Origin: an uncultured Roseburia sp.
GTDB lineage: Bacteria; Bacillota; Clostridia; Lachnospirales; Lachnospiraceae
DNA length: 22,170 nt
NCBI GenBank assembly: GCA_947070915.1
Contig: CAMTDY010000021.1
Location: 1 to 22,170 of the forward strand
Direction: 5' to 3'
Under the pieces are notes generated by a model. The model worked only from the letters and a program-made list of their open reading frames with translations, was not told the origin of the DNA and did no database searches. Below, one piece after another: positions 13,805 through 22,170 of this stretch (the stretch's first letter is position 1; each line of letters starts with the position of its first letter). The translations under genes and the position numbers were made by a program.

Positions 13805-15025
13805 CTAGTGATAGATCGCCGTCGGCTGCTGGCTCTTCGGTGCATATCCGGCATCTTCCAGCGCCTTTATGATCTGATCCTTGTGTTCGTGGCCAAAGGC
13901 CTCCATGGTGATCGTCAGCTCCACTGCCGCATTGCGGTTGATGCTGATAAACTGGTTATGCTCCAGCCGGATAACATTTCCCTGTGCTTTCGCGATCACA
14001 TCCGCCACATGAAGCAGCTCACCGGGACGGTCCGGAAGTTCCACGGACACGGTAAATACCCTTCCTCTCTGGATCAGGCCGTGCTGTACCACGGAGGAAA
14101 TGGTGATGACGTCCATGTTGCCACCGCTGAGGATGGACACCACTTTCTTCCCCTGGATATTCATTTTCTTCAGCGCCGCCACGGTCAAAAGCCCGGAGTT
14201 TTCCACCACCATTTTATGGTTTTCCATCATATCAAGGAAATTCACGATCAGGTCATGGTCGTCCACCGTAATGATATCATCCAGATTTTTCTGTATGTAG
14301 GGAAAAATATTGGAACCCGGCGTCTTCACCGCGGTACCGTCAGCGATGGTATTCACTCCCGGCAGAGACACGACTTTCCCCTGTCTTAATGATTCCTGCA
14401 TGCAGTTTGCCCCCGCCGGCTCCACGCCGATCACCTTGATGTTCGGATTGAGCAGCTTAGCCAGGGTCGATACGCCGCAGGCAAGCCCGCCGCCCCCGAT
14501 AGGAACTAGGATGATGTCCACCGTGGGAAGCTCCTTAAAGATCTCCATGGCGATGGAACCCTGTCCGGTGGCCACCACCTCGTCATCAAAGGGATGGACA
14601 AAGGTATATCCCTGTTCTTCTGCCAGCTTCAGCGCATGGCTGCAGGCATCGTCGTATACATTACCATGTAACACCACCTCAGCACCATAACTTTTGGTAC
14701 GGTTTACTTTGATAAGTGGTGTGGTTGTGGGCATGACGATCACGGCTTTTACTCCAAAAAGCTTCGCCGCATAGGCCACACCCTGGGCATGGTTTCCGGC
14801 AGATGCGGTGATCAGTCCCTTCTCCCTCTCCTCATCGGACAGGGTGCTGATCTTGTAATAGGCGCCTCTTACTTTATAAGCCCCCGTGTACTGCATATTT
14901 TCCGGCTTGAAATAAACTTTCGCCCCGGTCTCGGCGCTGTAGTATTCGCTGTAGATCAGGTTCGTCGGAAGAATGACTTCCTTGACCCTCTCGCTCGCCT
15001 CTTCAAATTTATCCAGTGTCATCAT
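13805..15025 (-). CDS. ilvA: Threonine ammonia-lyase (PLP-dependent, with C-terminal ACT domain)
   Basis: 406 residues. It deaminates L-threonine to 2-oxobutanoate, feeding isoleucine synthesis or threonine catabolism. The PLP lysine is K51 in GAYKVRGAYYK; the phosphate-binding glycine loop is IGGGGLACG near residue 178; SAGNHAQG at 75-82 holds the substrate carboxylate contact. Residues about 327-400 form one ACT domain (VSVELPDRPGELLHVADVI). The single-ACT layout of about 400 residues is common in Firmicutes and sits between catabolic TdcB and biosynthetic IlvA, so the symbol is a best guess (tdcB possible). The ATG pair at 15025/15022 has only a distant AAAGG. It starts 57 nt after ftsY; a weak promoter (TAAAAT at 15068-15073) may lie in the gap. 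Confidence 0.92.
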   Translation of the reverse strand: MMTLDKFEEASERVKEVILPTNLIYSEYYSAETGAKVYFKPENMQYTGAYKVRGAYYKISTLSDEEREKGLITASAGNHAQGVAYAAKLFGVKAVIVMPTTTPLIKVNRTKSYGAEVVLHGNVYDDACSHALKLAEEQGYTFVHPFDDEVVATGQGSIAMEIFKELPTVDIILVPIGGGGLACGVSTLAKLLNPNIKVIGVEPAGANCMQESLRQGKVVSLPGVNTIADGTAVKTPGSNIFPYIQKNLDDIITVDDHDLIVNFLDMMENHKMVVENSGLLTVAALKKMNIQGKKVVSILSGGNMDVITISSVVQHGLIQRGRVFTVSVELPDRPGELLHVADVIAKAQGNVIRLEHNQFISINRNAAVELTITMEAFGHEHKDQIIKALEDAGYAPKSQQPTAIYH

Positions 15026-15082
15026 GAATTGTCATCTGCCTTTCTCTCATTTTATATGTCGGCACTCATTTTACCACGATTT

Positions 15083-16003
15083 CTATTGTTCTGCAACATC
15101 AAATAGAGCGTCCACAAACGCATCGGCGTCAAATCTCTGCAGATCGTCGATCTTTTCCCCGATGCCGATATATTTTACCGGAATGTTCAGTTCGGACTGG
15201 ATGGCAATGGCGATGCCGCCCTTTGCCGTTCCGTCCAGCTTGGTAAGGACAACCCCTGTGATATCCGCCACCTCACTGAACTGTTTCGCCTGGACAAGTG
15301 CATTCTGTCCAGTGGTTCCATCCACCACGATAAAGGTCTCCAGATGGGCATCACTGTACTCATTTTCAATGATCTTATAGATCTTGTGCAGCTCCGCCAT
15401 CAGGTTCTTTTTATTGTGGAGACGCCCTGCGGTGTCACACAGAAGTATATCTGTATTTCTCGCCTTTGCCGCCGCCACCGCGTCAAATACGATGGCCGCC
15501 GGGTCTGCTCCCTCCTGGCCGGCAATGATATCCACGCCGGCGCGGCCAGACCACTCCTTCAACTGGTCGATGGCGCCGGCACGGAATGTGTCTGCCGCCG
15601 CCAGAAGTACTTTCTTCCCATCCTTTTTCATCTGTCCTGCCAATTTACCTACACTTGTAGTCTTTCCCACGCCGTTGACGCCGATAAACAGCACCACAGA
15701 TTTCTTTTCCTCAAACTTATAGGCATCCTCGTGTACCTTCATCTGCTCTTTGATGGTATCCATCAGCAGGGTACGGCATGCCGCTGCCTCCTTGATCTTC
15801 TCTTCCTTCACCTTTTCCTGGAGCTCCTCGATGATCTTCATGGAAGTATCCATGCCGATATCCGCCATGATCAGCTGCTCCTCCAGCTCCTCGTAAAAAT
15901 CATCGTCAATCTCAGAAAAACCGGAAAATATCGAATCGATGCCCGACACAAAACTATCTCTTGTCTTGCTCAATCCGCTCTTTAATTTACTGAAAATACC
16001 CAT
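15083..16003 (-). CDS. ftsY: Signal recognition particle receptor FtsY
   Basis: 306 residues, ATG 16003 preceded by AAGGAGAG. It is the SRP-family GTPase that docks SRP-ribosome complexes at the membrane. G1 is GVNGVGKTT at 108-116, then DTFRAGA at 139-144, G3 DTAGR at 190-194, G4 TKLD at 254-257, and a closing GGIAIAI with IGIGEKIDDL. The NG domain is preceded by only about 25 residues with a basic amphipathic start (MGIFSKLKSGLSKTRDSF), so the long acidic A domain of E. coli FtsY is absent, as usual for Firmicutes. Placement directly after smc (42 nt) is a conserved Firmicute order. Confidence 0.98.
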   Translation of the reverse strand: MGIFSKLKSGLSKTRDSFVSGIDSIFSGFSEIDDDFYEELEEQLIMADIGMDTSMKIIEELQEKVKEEKIKEAAACRTLLMDTIKEQMKVHEDAYKFEEKKSVVLFIGVNGVGKTTSVGKLAGQMKKDGKKVLLAAADTFRAGAIDQLKEWSGRAGVDIIAGQEGADPAAIVFDAVAAAKARNTDILLCDTAGRLHNKKNLMAELHKIYKIIENEYSDAHLETFIVVDGTTGQNALVQAKQFSEVADITGVVLTKLDGTAKGGIAIAIQSELNIPVKYIGIGEKIDDLQRFDADAFVDALFDVAEQ

Positions 16004-16045
16004 TGTCTTCTTCTCTCCTTATTCACACTTCCAAACATGCCGGCG

Positions 16046-19000
16046 CTATTGTGCAGCCGCCTTCTGTTCGTTTTTCAACTGTTCCTCGATCAGCTTGACA
16101 GAAACAAGAGTTGACACACCCTTTTCCTGCATCGTGATACCATAGAGGGCATCCGCCGCCGACATCGTTCCCTGCCGGTGGGTGATCACGATAAACTGCG
16201 TGTTCTTCGTTAGTTTATGTAAATATTTCGCATACCTCTTTACATTGGAGTCATCCAATGCCGCCTCGATCTCATCCAGCAGGCAGAAAGGGGATGGTTT
16301 CAGGTTCTGGATAGCAAATAACAGGGCGATGGCCGTCAGCGCCTTCTCCCCACCAGAGAGCTGCATCATGTTCTGCAGTTTCTTGCCCGGCGGCTGGGCG
16401 ATGATCCGTATGCCGGCTTCTAATACGTCCTCGTCCTCCACCAGTTCCAGGGTTCCCTTTCCACCGCCAAACAATTCCCGGAATACCCGGTCAAACTGGG
16501 ATTTGATCTGGCTGAATTTTTCGCTGAACTGCCCCCGCATCTCTTCGTCCAGGTCAGCAATGATCTTCTTTAATGCTTCCTCCGACTCGATCAGATCGTC
16601 GTGCTGGGTTTTCAGCAGTTCATAGCGCTCACTGACACTTTTGTAGTCTTCAATGGCATTGACATTGACATCCCCCAGCCCACGGATGCTGTTTTTCGTC
16701 TCACCCACCAGGTTTTTGATCCTGGCATAAGTAAATTCCGGTTCCCCTGCCATCTCTTTGGCATTGTGGTAAGTAACCTCGTACTCGTTCCACATATAAT
16801 TGATGCGGTTTTCCAGCTGTTCCTCCAGTTTTTCCTTTCGCGCTCCCAGCCGGAAGCATTCTTTATCCAGTTCACCGATGTGTTCCATCATCTCATTTCT
16901 CTTGTCAAAGAAATCTTTCTGGGAAACCATCAGCTCTTCTTTTTTCTTCGTGTAGTCCTCAATCTCCTGTTCCAGCGTGGCAATCTCCTCTTTACACGCC
17001 GTGATCCGCCCCTCAAATTCTTCGATGGACTGGTTCATCTGGTCCACCTGGGTATCCGAACTGTTCTGCTCCTCCACAAGGGCCTGGTATTCTTTTTCCA
17101 ATTCTGTCAGGCGGTTCTCTGTCTTCTCCAGATTTTCCAGAAGAAAGCTGTTCTTCTGGGTAAAAGAAGAGATCTCCAGCTTGAGCTCTGCCAGCCTTTC
17201 CTGGGATTTTGAGAGGGTTTCCGCCGCCTTTTCCAGTTCCTCTGTGGTCTGCTCCTGGATCTCTTTCGCCTGATCGTTTTTCCTCTGGCTCTCCTCCAGC
17301 TGGGAATCGATGCGTGACAGGGTTTCCGTCAGAATGTTTTTCTGGCTTTCCAGTTCCTTTCCATCGTTGACAATGGCATTGAATTCTGCCTCTTTCTGTT
17401 CCTTCACCGCCACCGCCTGCTCGTATTTGATATTCGCCGTATTCTCACGAAGCCCCAGCTCCTTGAGCACAGAATCCTTTTCCTTCGCCCGCTGCTCTGC
17501 CTTGCCGGCCTCTTCCTCCAGTCGTTTCCTCTTATCCCGGAGCTTGTCCATGGATCTTTCAATCTTCTGGATCTCCTCTTCCAGTTTTTCCATCTCCCGG
17601 CGCCTTCCCAGAAGATTATTGCTGTTCTTATAGGCGCCTCCGGACATGGAGCCACCCGGACTCAGCAGCTCGCCCTCCAGTGTTACGATGCGCAGGGTAT
17701 GCCTAAATTTCCTTCCCAGGGCCATGGCGTGGTCAATGGTGTCCACCAGGACAAACCGTCCCAGCAGATATTGTACCAGACCGTCAAATCTCTGGTCTTT
17801 CTTAACCAGTTCCGACACACAGCCGATCACTCCCGGTTCCGAGAGCACCTCCGGCTTGATCCGTCCCGCCGCCGCAGAGACGGTGGTCAGCGGAAGAAAG
17901 GTAGCCCGTCCATAACGATGCTTTTTCAGGAAATTGATCATATCCTTGGCGGTCTTCTCATCCTCTGTGACAATGTTCTGGATGCTCCCCCCCAGAGCGG
18001 TCTCCACCGCCGTTTCATACTTTTTATCCACCTGTATGATGTCTGCCACAACGCCGACGATACCAGGATTCTCCTGCTTTTGCTCCATCACCCGCCGGAT
18101 ACTCTGCCCATAGCCGTCATAGCGCTCCGTAATATTTTTCAGCGTGGCAAGACGGGAGGATTTCATATGATAATCCCTCTGCCTTTCATGGAGTTCATGC
18201 CGCAGGTCATTAAACTCCGCCCTGCACTCTTCCGCCTTCTTTAAAAATTCTTTTCTTTTTACGTACTCCGCATCCAGGGACTGGCGGATCTCCTCTAATG
18301 CAGCTTCTTCCCGCTGCATTTGTTCTACCGCAGTAGATACTTGACTTTTGTTGGACAGGATCCTCTGGTTCAGCTCCGCCTTGCGGATGGAGTTCTGTTC
18401 CATCATGGACGCAATCTTCTGATGCTCGATATGGATCTCTGAGGTCTGGTTCATGGAGGACAGGATGATGTCATTCTGCTCGGCGATGGTTTTCTCCATC
18501 TCCCCGATTCCTTCACCGAGCCGCTCTGTTTCTTTAAGAAGCGCCTCCTCTTCCGACTGCATCTGCGCCAGCGTACCAGTAAATTCTTTCTGGCTCTCGA
18601 GATACCCTTCTTTCTCTTTCGTCACCTCGTCCACAGAGGCCTGGATGCTGTTCATGCGGTCCGTATAGTATTCTTTTCCATGGGAAAGAGAAGAGATCTT
18701 TTCCTTCGCGATGCGGATCTCTCCTTCTATACCGGCAAGGGCAAGACGGTCTCTGTTGCATTTTTCTTTTTTCTGCTCCAGCAGCCCGTCATATTCCTTG
18801 ATCTGATGTTCCACTTCTTCAAACTGGGATTTGGTACTCTCCTGTTCTTTCTTGACCTCCTCCAGCTCTTTTTCTGCATTGGAGATATTGGTCTTCGTCT
18901 CCTGCAGGTCTTCCTGGAAACTGTTATAATCCTGAATAAACAGACTGATCTCGTATTTTTTCAGCTCTTCTTTCAGCCGCAGGTACTCTCTCGCCTTCTC

Positions 19001-19627
19001 CGACTGTTTTTCCAAAGGACCCACCTGTTTTTCCAGCTCTGTCAGAATATCACTGACACGGAGCAGGTTCTGGCTCTCCGCTTCCAGATTTTTCTCCGCT
19101 GTCGCCTTTCTTTTCTTAAACTTTACGATCCCCGCCGCCTCATCAAAAAGTTCCCGGCGCTCCTCCGGTTTTCCGCTGAGGATCTTATCGATCTGGCCCT
19201 GGCCAATGATGGAGTACCCCTCTTTTCCGATACCAGTGTCAAAAAAGAGTTCCTGTACATCTTTCAGCCGGCATGCCGCACCATTGAGAAGGTATTCACT
19301 CTCCCCGGAACGGTATACCCGTCTAGCCACCTGGACTTCCTCATAAGGTACATTTAACTTATGGTCCTCATTGGAGATCGTCAGCGCCACATAGGCATAA
19401 CTCTGAGGCTTGCGAAGCTCTGTTCCGGCAAAAATCACATCCTGCATGCTGGCGCCGCGAAGCTGTTTGGCACTCTGCTCTCCCAGAACCCAGCGGACAG
19501 CGTCGGCCACATTGCTCTTTCCGCTCCCATTGGGGCCCACGATGCCGGTTATGCCATTGTGAAACTCAAACACCAGCTTGTTGGCAAAGGATTTAAATCC
19601 GTGAACTTCGATACTTTTCAGATACAT
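16046..19627 (-). CDS. smc: Chromosome segregation protein SMC
   Basis: 1193 residues from ATG 19627 (GGAG 7 nt upstream); a TTG two codons earlier is open but has no suitable site. It is the ATPase core of bacterial condensin, which works with ScpA and ScpB to compact and segregate chromosomes. Walker A GPNGSGKS at 31-38; long coiled coil about 165-500; globular hinge about 505-660 (NPGIVGVVADIIQVDKKYE to GGSMSGGAY); second coiled coil about 670-1000; ABC signature LSGGEK at 1090-1095; Walker B with D1118 in CLLDEIEAALDD. Length and layout are normal. The gene lies between rnc (13 nt) and ftsY. Confidence 0.98.
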   Translation of the reverse strand: MYLKSIEVHGFKSFANKLVFEFHNGITGIVGPNGSGKSNVADAVRWVLGEQSAKQLRGASMQDVIFAGTELRKPQSYAYVALTISNEDHKLNVPYEEVQVARRVYRSGESEYLLNGAACRLKDVQELFFDTGIGKEGYSIIGQGQIDKILSGKPEERRELFDEAAGIVKFKKRKATAEKNLEAESQNLLRVSDILTELEKQVGPLEKQSEKAREYLRLKEELKKYEISLFIQDYNSFQEDLQETKTNISNAEKELEEVKKEQESTKSQFEEVEHQIKEYDGLLEQKKEKCNRDRLALAGIEGEIRIAKEKISSLSHGKEYYTDRMNSIQASVDEVTKEKEGYLESQKEFTGTLAQMQSEEEALLKETERLGEGIGEMEKTIAEQNDIILSSMNQTSEIHIEHQKIASMMEQNSIRKAELNQRILSNKSQVSTAVEQMQREEAALEEIRQSLDAEYVKRKEFLKKAEECRAEFNDLRHELHERQRDYHMKSSRLATLKNITERYDGYGQSIRRVMEQKQENPGIVGVVADIIQVDKKYETAVETALGGSIQNIVTEDEKTAKDMINFLKKHRYGRATFLPLTTVSAAAGRIKPEVLSEPGVIGCVSELVKKDQRFDGLVQYLLGRFVLVDTIDHAMALGRKFRHTLRIVTLEGELLSPGGSMSGGAYKNSNNLLGRRREMEKLEEEIQKIERSMDKLRDKRKRLEEEAGKAEQRAKEKDSVLKELGLRENTANIKYEQAVAVKEQKEAEFNAIVNDGKELESQKNILTETLSRIDSQLEESQRKNDQAKEIQEQTTEELEKAAETLSKSQERLAELKLEISSFTQKNSFLLENLEKTENRLTELEKEYQALVEEQNSSDTQVDQMNQSIEEFEGRITACKEEIATLEQEIEDYTKKKEELMVSQKDFFDKRNEMMEHIGELDKECFRLGARKEKLEEQLENRINYMWNEYEVTYHNAKEMAGEPEFTYARIKNLVGETKNSIRGLGDVNVNAIEDYKSVSERYELLKTQHDDLIESEEALKKIIADLDEEMRGQFSEKFSQIKSQFDRVFRELFGGGKGTLELVEDEDVLEAGIRIIAQPPGKKLQNMMQLSGGEKALTAIALLFAIQNLKPSPFCLLDEIEAALDDSNVKRYAKYLHKLTKNTQFIVITHRQGTMSAADALYGITMQEKGVSTLVSVKLIEEQLKNEQKAAAQ

Positions 19628-19640
19628 AGACAAACTCCAA

Positions 19641-20327
19641 TCATTTATTATTCTTCATCTTACATAAAGCCTCATAGGCAGCATTCTGTTCCGCCGTCTT
19701 TTTGGAATGTCCCATTCCTGTCCCGAGACAAGTTCCATCCAGCAGGCAGTTCACCTCAAAAACTTTCGCGTGATCCGGTCCGGTCTCCGAAACAAGCTCA
19801 TAACAGATGCTGCCAGTTCCCTGCGCCTGGATCATCTCCTGTAGCACCGTTTTGCTGTCATAAAATAACTTTTTGTTCTCGATATCCGATAGCACAAAAC
19901 GTTTCACAAAGATCATCGCCGCCTCAAGACCGCCATCCAGGTACATGGCGCCGATCACCGCTTCAAAGGCATCCGACAGGATGGAATCCCGCTCTCTGCC
20001 TCCGGTGGCAGCCTCGCCTTTTCCCAGCCGTATAAACCGCCCCAGCCCGATCTGCCTGGCAGATTCTGCCAGGCTTCTCTCACAGACCAGACTGGCCCGG
20101 AGCTTGGTCATCTCGCCTTCCATGTCACCGCTGTGCTCGTGAAAAATAAAATCACTGCTCACCAGTTCCAGCACGGCATCCCCCAAAAACTCCAGTCTCT
20201 CATTATTTCTATTGTAGGTCCAGTGTTTCTCATTGGCAAATGAACTGTGGGTCAGTGCATTCTGCAAAAGTCTTTTATTGTGAAATGCATAGCCGATCCG
20301 GTCTTCAAATTCCTCGATGTCCTTCAT
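19641..20327 (-). CDS. rnc: Ribonuclease III
   Basis: 228 residues from ATG 20327; GTG 20336, three codons earlier, overlaps the end of plsX and is an alternative, and neither has a clear SD, pointing to translational coupling with plsX. It cleaves double-stranded RNA in rRNA and mRNA processing. The signature ERLEFLGDAVLE (43-54) carries E46 and D50, and the second metal pair is D119/E122 in LSDAFEAVIGA. The double-stranded RNA-binding domain spans about 150-228 (TVLQEMIQAQG; GMGHSKKTAEQNAAYEAL). Length is normal. Order plsX-rnc-smc-ftsY. Confidence 0.96.
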   Translation of the reverse strand: MKDIEEFEDRIGYAFHNKRLLQNALTHSSFANEKHWTYNRNNERLEFLGDAVLELVSSDFIFHEHSGDMEGEMTKLRASLVCERSLAESARQIGLGRFIRLGKGEAATGGRERDSILSDAFEAVIGAMYLDGGLEAAMIFVKRFVLSDIENKKLFYDSKTVLQEMIQAQGTGSICYELVSETGPDHAKVFEVNCLLDGTCLGTGMGHSKKTAEQNAAYEALCKMKNNK

Positions 20328-20328
20328 A

Positions 20329-21330
20329 TCAATCACAAATGCTTTCTTTAATTTTTTCGTTTATGCCCTGCTTTTTAAAGGAGACACACTGTTTTATGGC
20401 GATCTCGATTTCCTTGCAGGTCGAATTTCCATGTGCCTTTACCACCAGCCCCTTTAATCCAAGAAGCGGTGCGCCGCCCTGGCTGCTCGTATCAAACTGC
20501 TTTTTTAATCCTTTCAGGGCAGGTTTGACAAGCGCCGTACCGATCTTCGTCCGCAGACTGGATAACAGTCCCTGCTTGAGACTGTCAAACATCGTCAGGG
20601 CAAGTCCCTCGAAAAACTTCAGCACAATATTTCCTACAAATGCCTCACAGACGATGACATCTGCCGCCCCCCGCACGATTTCACGGGACTCAATGCTGCC
20701 AATGTAGTTGATTCCCTTGCATTCCTTTAACAATGGTTTGGTATCCTTCACCAGCTGGTTTCCCTTCTCTTCTTCCGTTCCGATATTGAGGAGCCCCACC
20801 GTGGGATTCTTTTTCCCCATCACATTCTCATAATAGATGGATCCCATCTGGGCAAACTGAACCAGATGCTCCGGTCTGGCATCCACATTGGCACCGCAGT
20901 CGATAAGCAGGGAAAATCCCTTCGTCGTCGGCACAAAAGGCGCCAGCGGCGGTCTCTTGATCCCCTTGAGACGTCCTACTACCAGCTGTCCGCCTACCAG
21001 GATGGCACCAGTGCTTCCCGCAGAAACCACCGCATCCGCTTTTCCGTCCCGGACCAGCCGCATGGCCACTACCAAAGAGGAATCCTTTTTATTTTTGATC
21101 GCAGCTGTGGGCACATCTCCCATATCAATGACCTCTTCGGCATGGACTACCTCGATGGAATCAGCGTTATATTCATACTTCGCCAGCTCTGCCTGGATCA
21201 GATCCTGCTTTCCCACCAGGATCACTTTGATCTCCCCGGAGGAATTCACCGCATTGACAGCTCCCTGCACCGTCTGCTCCGGTGCATAATCTCCGCCCAT
21301 GGCATCCAGGGCAACTATAATCTTCTTCAT
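20329..21330 (-). CDS. plsX: Phosphate acyltransferase PlsX
   Basis: 333 residues, ATG 21330 preceded by AAAGGA. It makes acyl-phosphate from acyl-ACP for PlsY-dependent glycerol-phosphate acylation, the first steps of phospholipid synthesis, as a peripheral membrane enzyme. Family marks: IIVALDAMGGDYAPEQTVQGA at the start, SAGSTGAILVGG near residue 104, DCGANVDARPEHLVQFA near residue 167, GLLNIGTEEEKGN, and the C-terminal SSQGGAPLLGLKG. Its stop abuts the rnc start, so the acpP gene often found here is absent. No promoter is evident in the roughly 25 nt between the upstream hairpin and its start; it may depend on readthrough from upstream or on a promoter inside cheR. Confidence 0.97.
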   Translation of the reverse strand: MKKIIVALDAMGGDYAPEQTVQGAVNAVNSSGEIKVILVGKQDLIQAELAKYEYNADSIEVVHAEEVIDMGDVPTAAIKNKKDSSLVVAMRLVRDGKADAVVSAGSTGAILVGGQLVVGRLKGIKRPPLAPFVPTTKGFSLLIDCGANVDARPEHLVQFAQMGSIYYENVMGKKNPTVGLLNIGTEEEKGNQLVKDTKPLLKECKGINYIGSIESREIVRGAADVIVCEAFVGNIVLKFFEGLALTMFDSLKQGLLSSLRTKIGTALVKPALKGLKKQFDTSSQGGAPLLGLKGLVVKAHGNSTCKEIEIAIKQCVSFKKQGINEKIKESICD

Positions 21331-21354
21331 ATTTTTCCTTTCTTTTCTTATTTA

Positions 21355-21382
21355 AAGCCACCCGATTTGATTCGAGTGGCTT
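21355..21382 (-). terminator. Hairpin after cheR (weak terminator or attenuator)
   Basis: Arms 21355-21365 and 21372-21382 form an 11-bp stem (AAGCCAC... / ...GTGGCTT). The one non-Watson-Crick position is G-U on the minus-strand transcript and C-A on the plus strand, so it is a minus-strand RNA structure. Only a short TTTAAAT tail follows. It lies 18 nt past the CheR stop and 24 nt before plsX. Confidence 0.6.
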
Positions 21383-21400
21383 ATTACACATTTTCTTTTC

Positions 21401-22170
21401 TTAAAGTTTTTTGTAGAAAAAGGACTGAAATGTCTCAAGACCATACCGGTCCGGACCAATGATCTGTTCCGTGCTTCCCACAAAAAGAATTCCATTCTTT
21501 TTGAGGCTCTTCACAAACCCTTTATAAATCCCGTCCTTCGCATCATCGGTAAAATAGATCAGAACATTCCTGCATACCAGCAGGTCAACGTCTGCTATGT
21601 AAGAATCCTTTAAAAGATTATGCTGTCGGAAGGTAATACACTTTTTAATCGAATCCACTACATGATACAGTCCGTGTTCATCTTTCTGAAAATATTTATT
21701 GATATATTTATCGGGAAGTCCCTTGACGCTCTTTTCATTATAGCATCCGCGTTTTGCCTTGGATAAAACCTCTTTATCCATATCGGTAGCAATGATCTCG
21801 ATCTGATTCAGGGAAACATAATCACTCAGTACCATGGCCAGAGAATAAGGCTCGTCACCAGTAGAGCAGGCAGCGCTCCAGATCCGGAGCTTTTTCCCAA
21901 AACATTCAAGAAGATGAGGAATGATAACTTTCTGCAGCGTAGTCCACTGCGCCGGATTCCTGTAAAATTCCGAGACATTAATGGTCAGATACGTAATAAA
22001 CATATCGTAGACGTTACTGTCTTTCTGGATCAGCTTAAGAAAGTTTACATATCCTTCACATTGGTTCTTCTCGATAAAGTTATCAATCCTTCGTTTCATC
22101 TGGTTTTCCTTATAAGAATTCAGATCGATCTTGGAAACCTTAAAAAACTCTTTCTTAAAATCTTCATAAT
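21401..22170 (-). CDS. cheR: CheR-type protein-glutamate O-methyltransferase (N-terminus cut by window edge)
   Basis: About 255 residues are visible. The reading frame stays open upstream of ATG 22099 to the right edge, and those residues (YEDFKKEFFKVSKIDLNSYK) are the expected start of the CheR N-terminal helical domain, so 22099 is internal and only a few residues are missing. The N-terminal domain is PF03705. The SAM-binding methyltransferase domain (PF01739) begins near FYRNPAQW and has IWSAACSTGDEPYSLAMVLS, the glycine loop of the family, and LVCRNVLIYF as the late active-site strand. It methylates glutamates on chemoreceptors using S-adenosylmethionine, resetting sensitivity. No pentapeptide-binding extension is seen. 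Other chemotaxis genes are not in the window; they may lie beyond the right edge. A hairpin follows the stop. Confidence 0.93.
   Translation of the reverse strand, partial: YEDFKKEFFKVSKIDLNSYKENQMKRRIDNFIEKNQCEGYVNFLKLIQKDSNVYDMFITYLTINVSEFYRNPAQWTTLQKVIIPHLLECFGKKLRIWSAACSTGDEPYSLAMVLSDYVSLNQIEIIATDMDKEVLSKAKRGCYNEKSVKGLPDKYINKYFQKDEHGLYHVVDSIKKCITFRQHNLLKDSYIADVDLLVCRNVLIYFTDDAKDGIYKGFVKSLKKNGILFVGSTEQIIGPDRYGLETFQSFFYKKL

Noticed and set aside
13286..14389. 367-codon plus-strand frame opposite hisZ and the threonine ammonia-lyase gene
   Set aside because: It lies antisense to two well-supported genes with clear motifs, and its His/Gln-rich translation is typical of a shadow frame.
21401..22099. 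CheR as a complete 232-residue protein starting at 22099
   Set aside because: Although AAGGA precedes this ATG, the frame continues upstream to the window edge with residues matching the usual CheR N-terminus, so the gene is truncated by the window.

Overview
The window looks like chromosomal DNA of a low-to-mid GC Firmicute, most likely a Lachnospiraceae-type clostridium. This is inferred from strong AGGAGG-type ribosome binding sites, a short HisG paired with HisZ, the plsX-rnc-smc-ftsY block, and secreted proteins of the 'WWLRSPG...RPALHLNL' (DUF6273-like) type. Nearly everything is on the minus strand. The single clear plus-strand gene is a TetR-family regulator at about 9.97 kb.

Layout in minus-strand reading order, from the right edge. 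A CheR-type chemotaxis methyltransferase runs off the right edge (21401-22170) and is followed by a hairpin. Next comes a housekeeping block: plsX, rnc, smc, ftsY (21330 to 15083), then a threonine ammonia-lyase with an ACT domain, then hisZ-hisG-hisD (13783 to 10593). The gaps are short throughout, so this could be one long transcription unit. hisD converges on the TetR gene with only 10 bp between them.

From 9752 down to 5250 lies a compact five-gene operon divergent from the TetR gene: an SCP2-like lipid carrier, an N-terminally membrane-anchored serine hydrolase, a free-standing condensation-type acyltransferase, a free-standing carrier protein, and an acyl-AMP ligase. The promoter in front of it carries two matching palindromes (core GACCAGYGGTC), one covering the -35 box and one just downstream of the predicted start site. 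This arrangement suggests TetR repression of a small lipid or acyl-amide/ester pathway whose product is unknown. It is the most interesting system in the window. An AIM24-family gene follows and ends in a strong terminator at 4275-4317, so it may be a sixth member of the same transcript.

The left end (1-3969) holds two tandem, paralogous, secreted multidomain proteins, the second cut by the left edge. Each has a signal peptide, a DUF6273-like domain containing a dockerin/EF-hand-like calcium loop, a beta-rich repeat domain and a Pro/Thr/Ser-rich linker. The complete copy ends in Fn3-like and Ig-like domains. The copies are about 95% identical in DNA over the helical segment after the linker but strongly diverged in the N-terminal domain.

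No rRNA, tRNA, CRISPR array or insertion sequence was seen.
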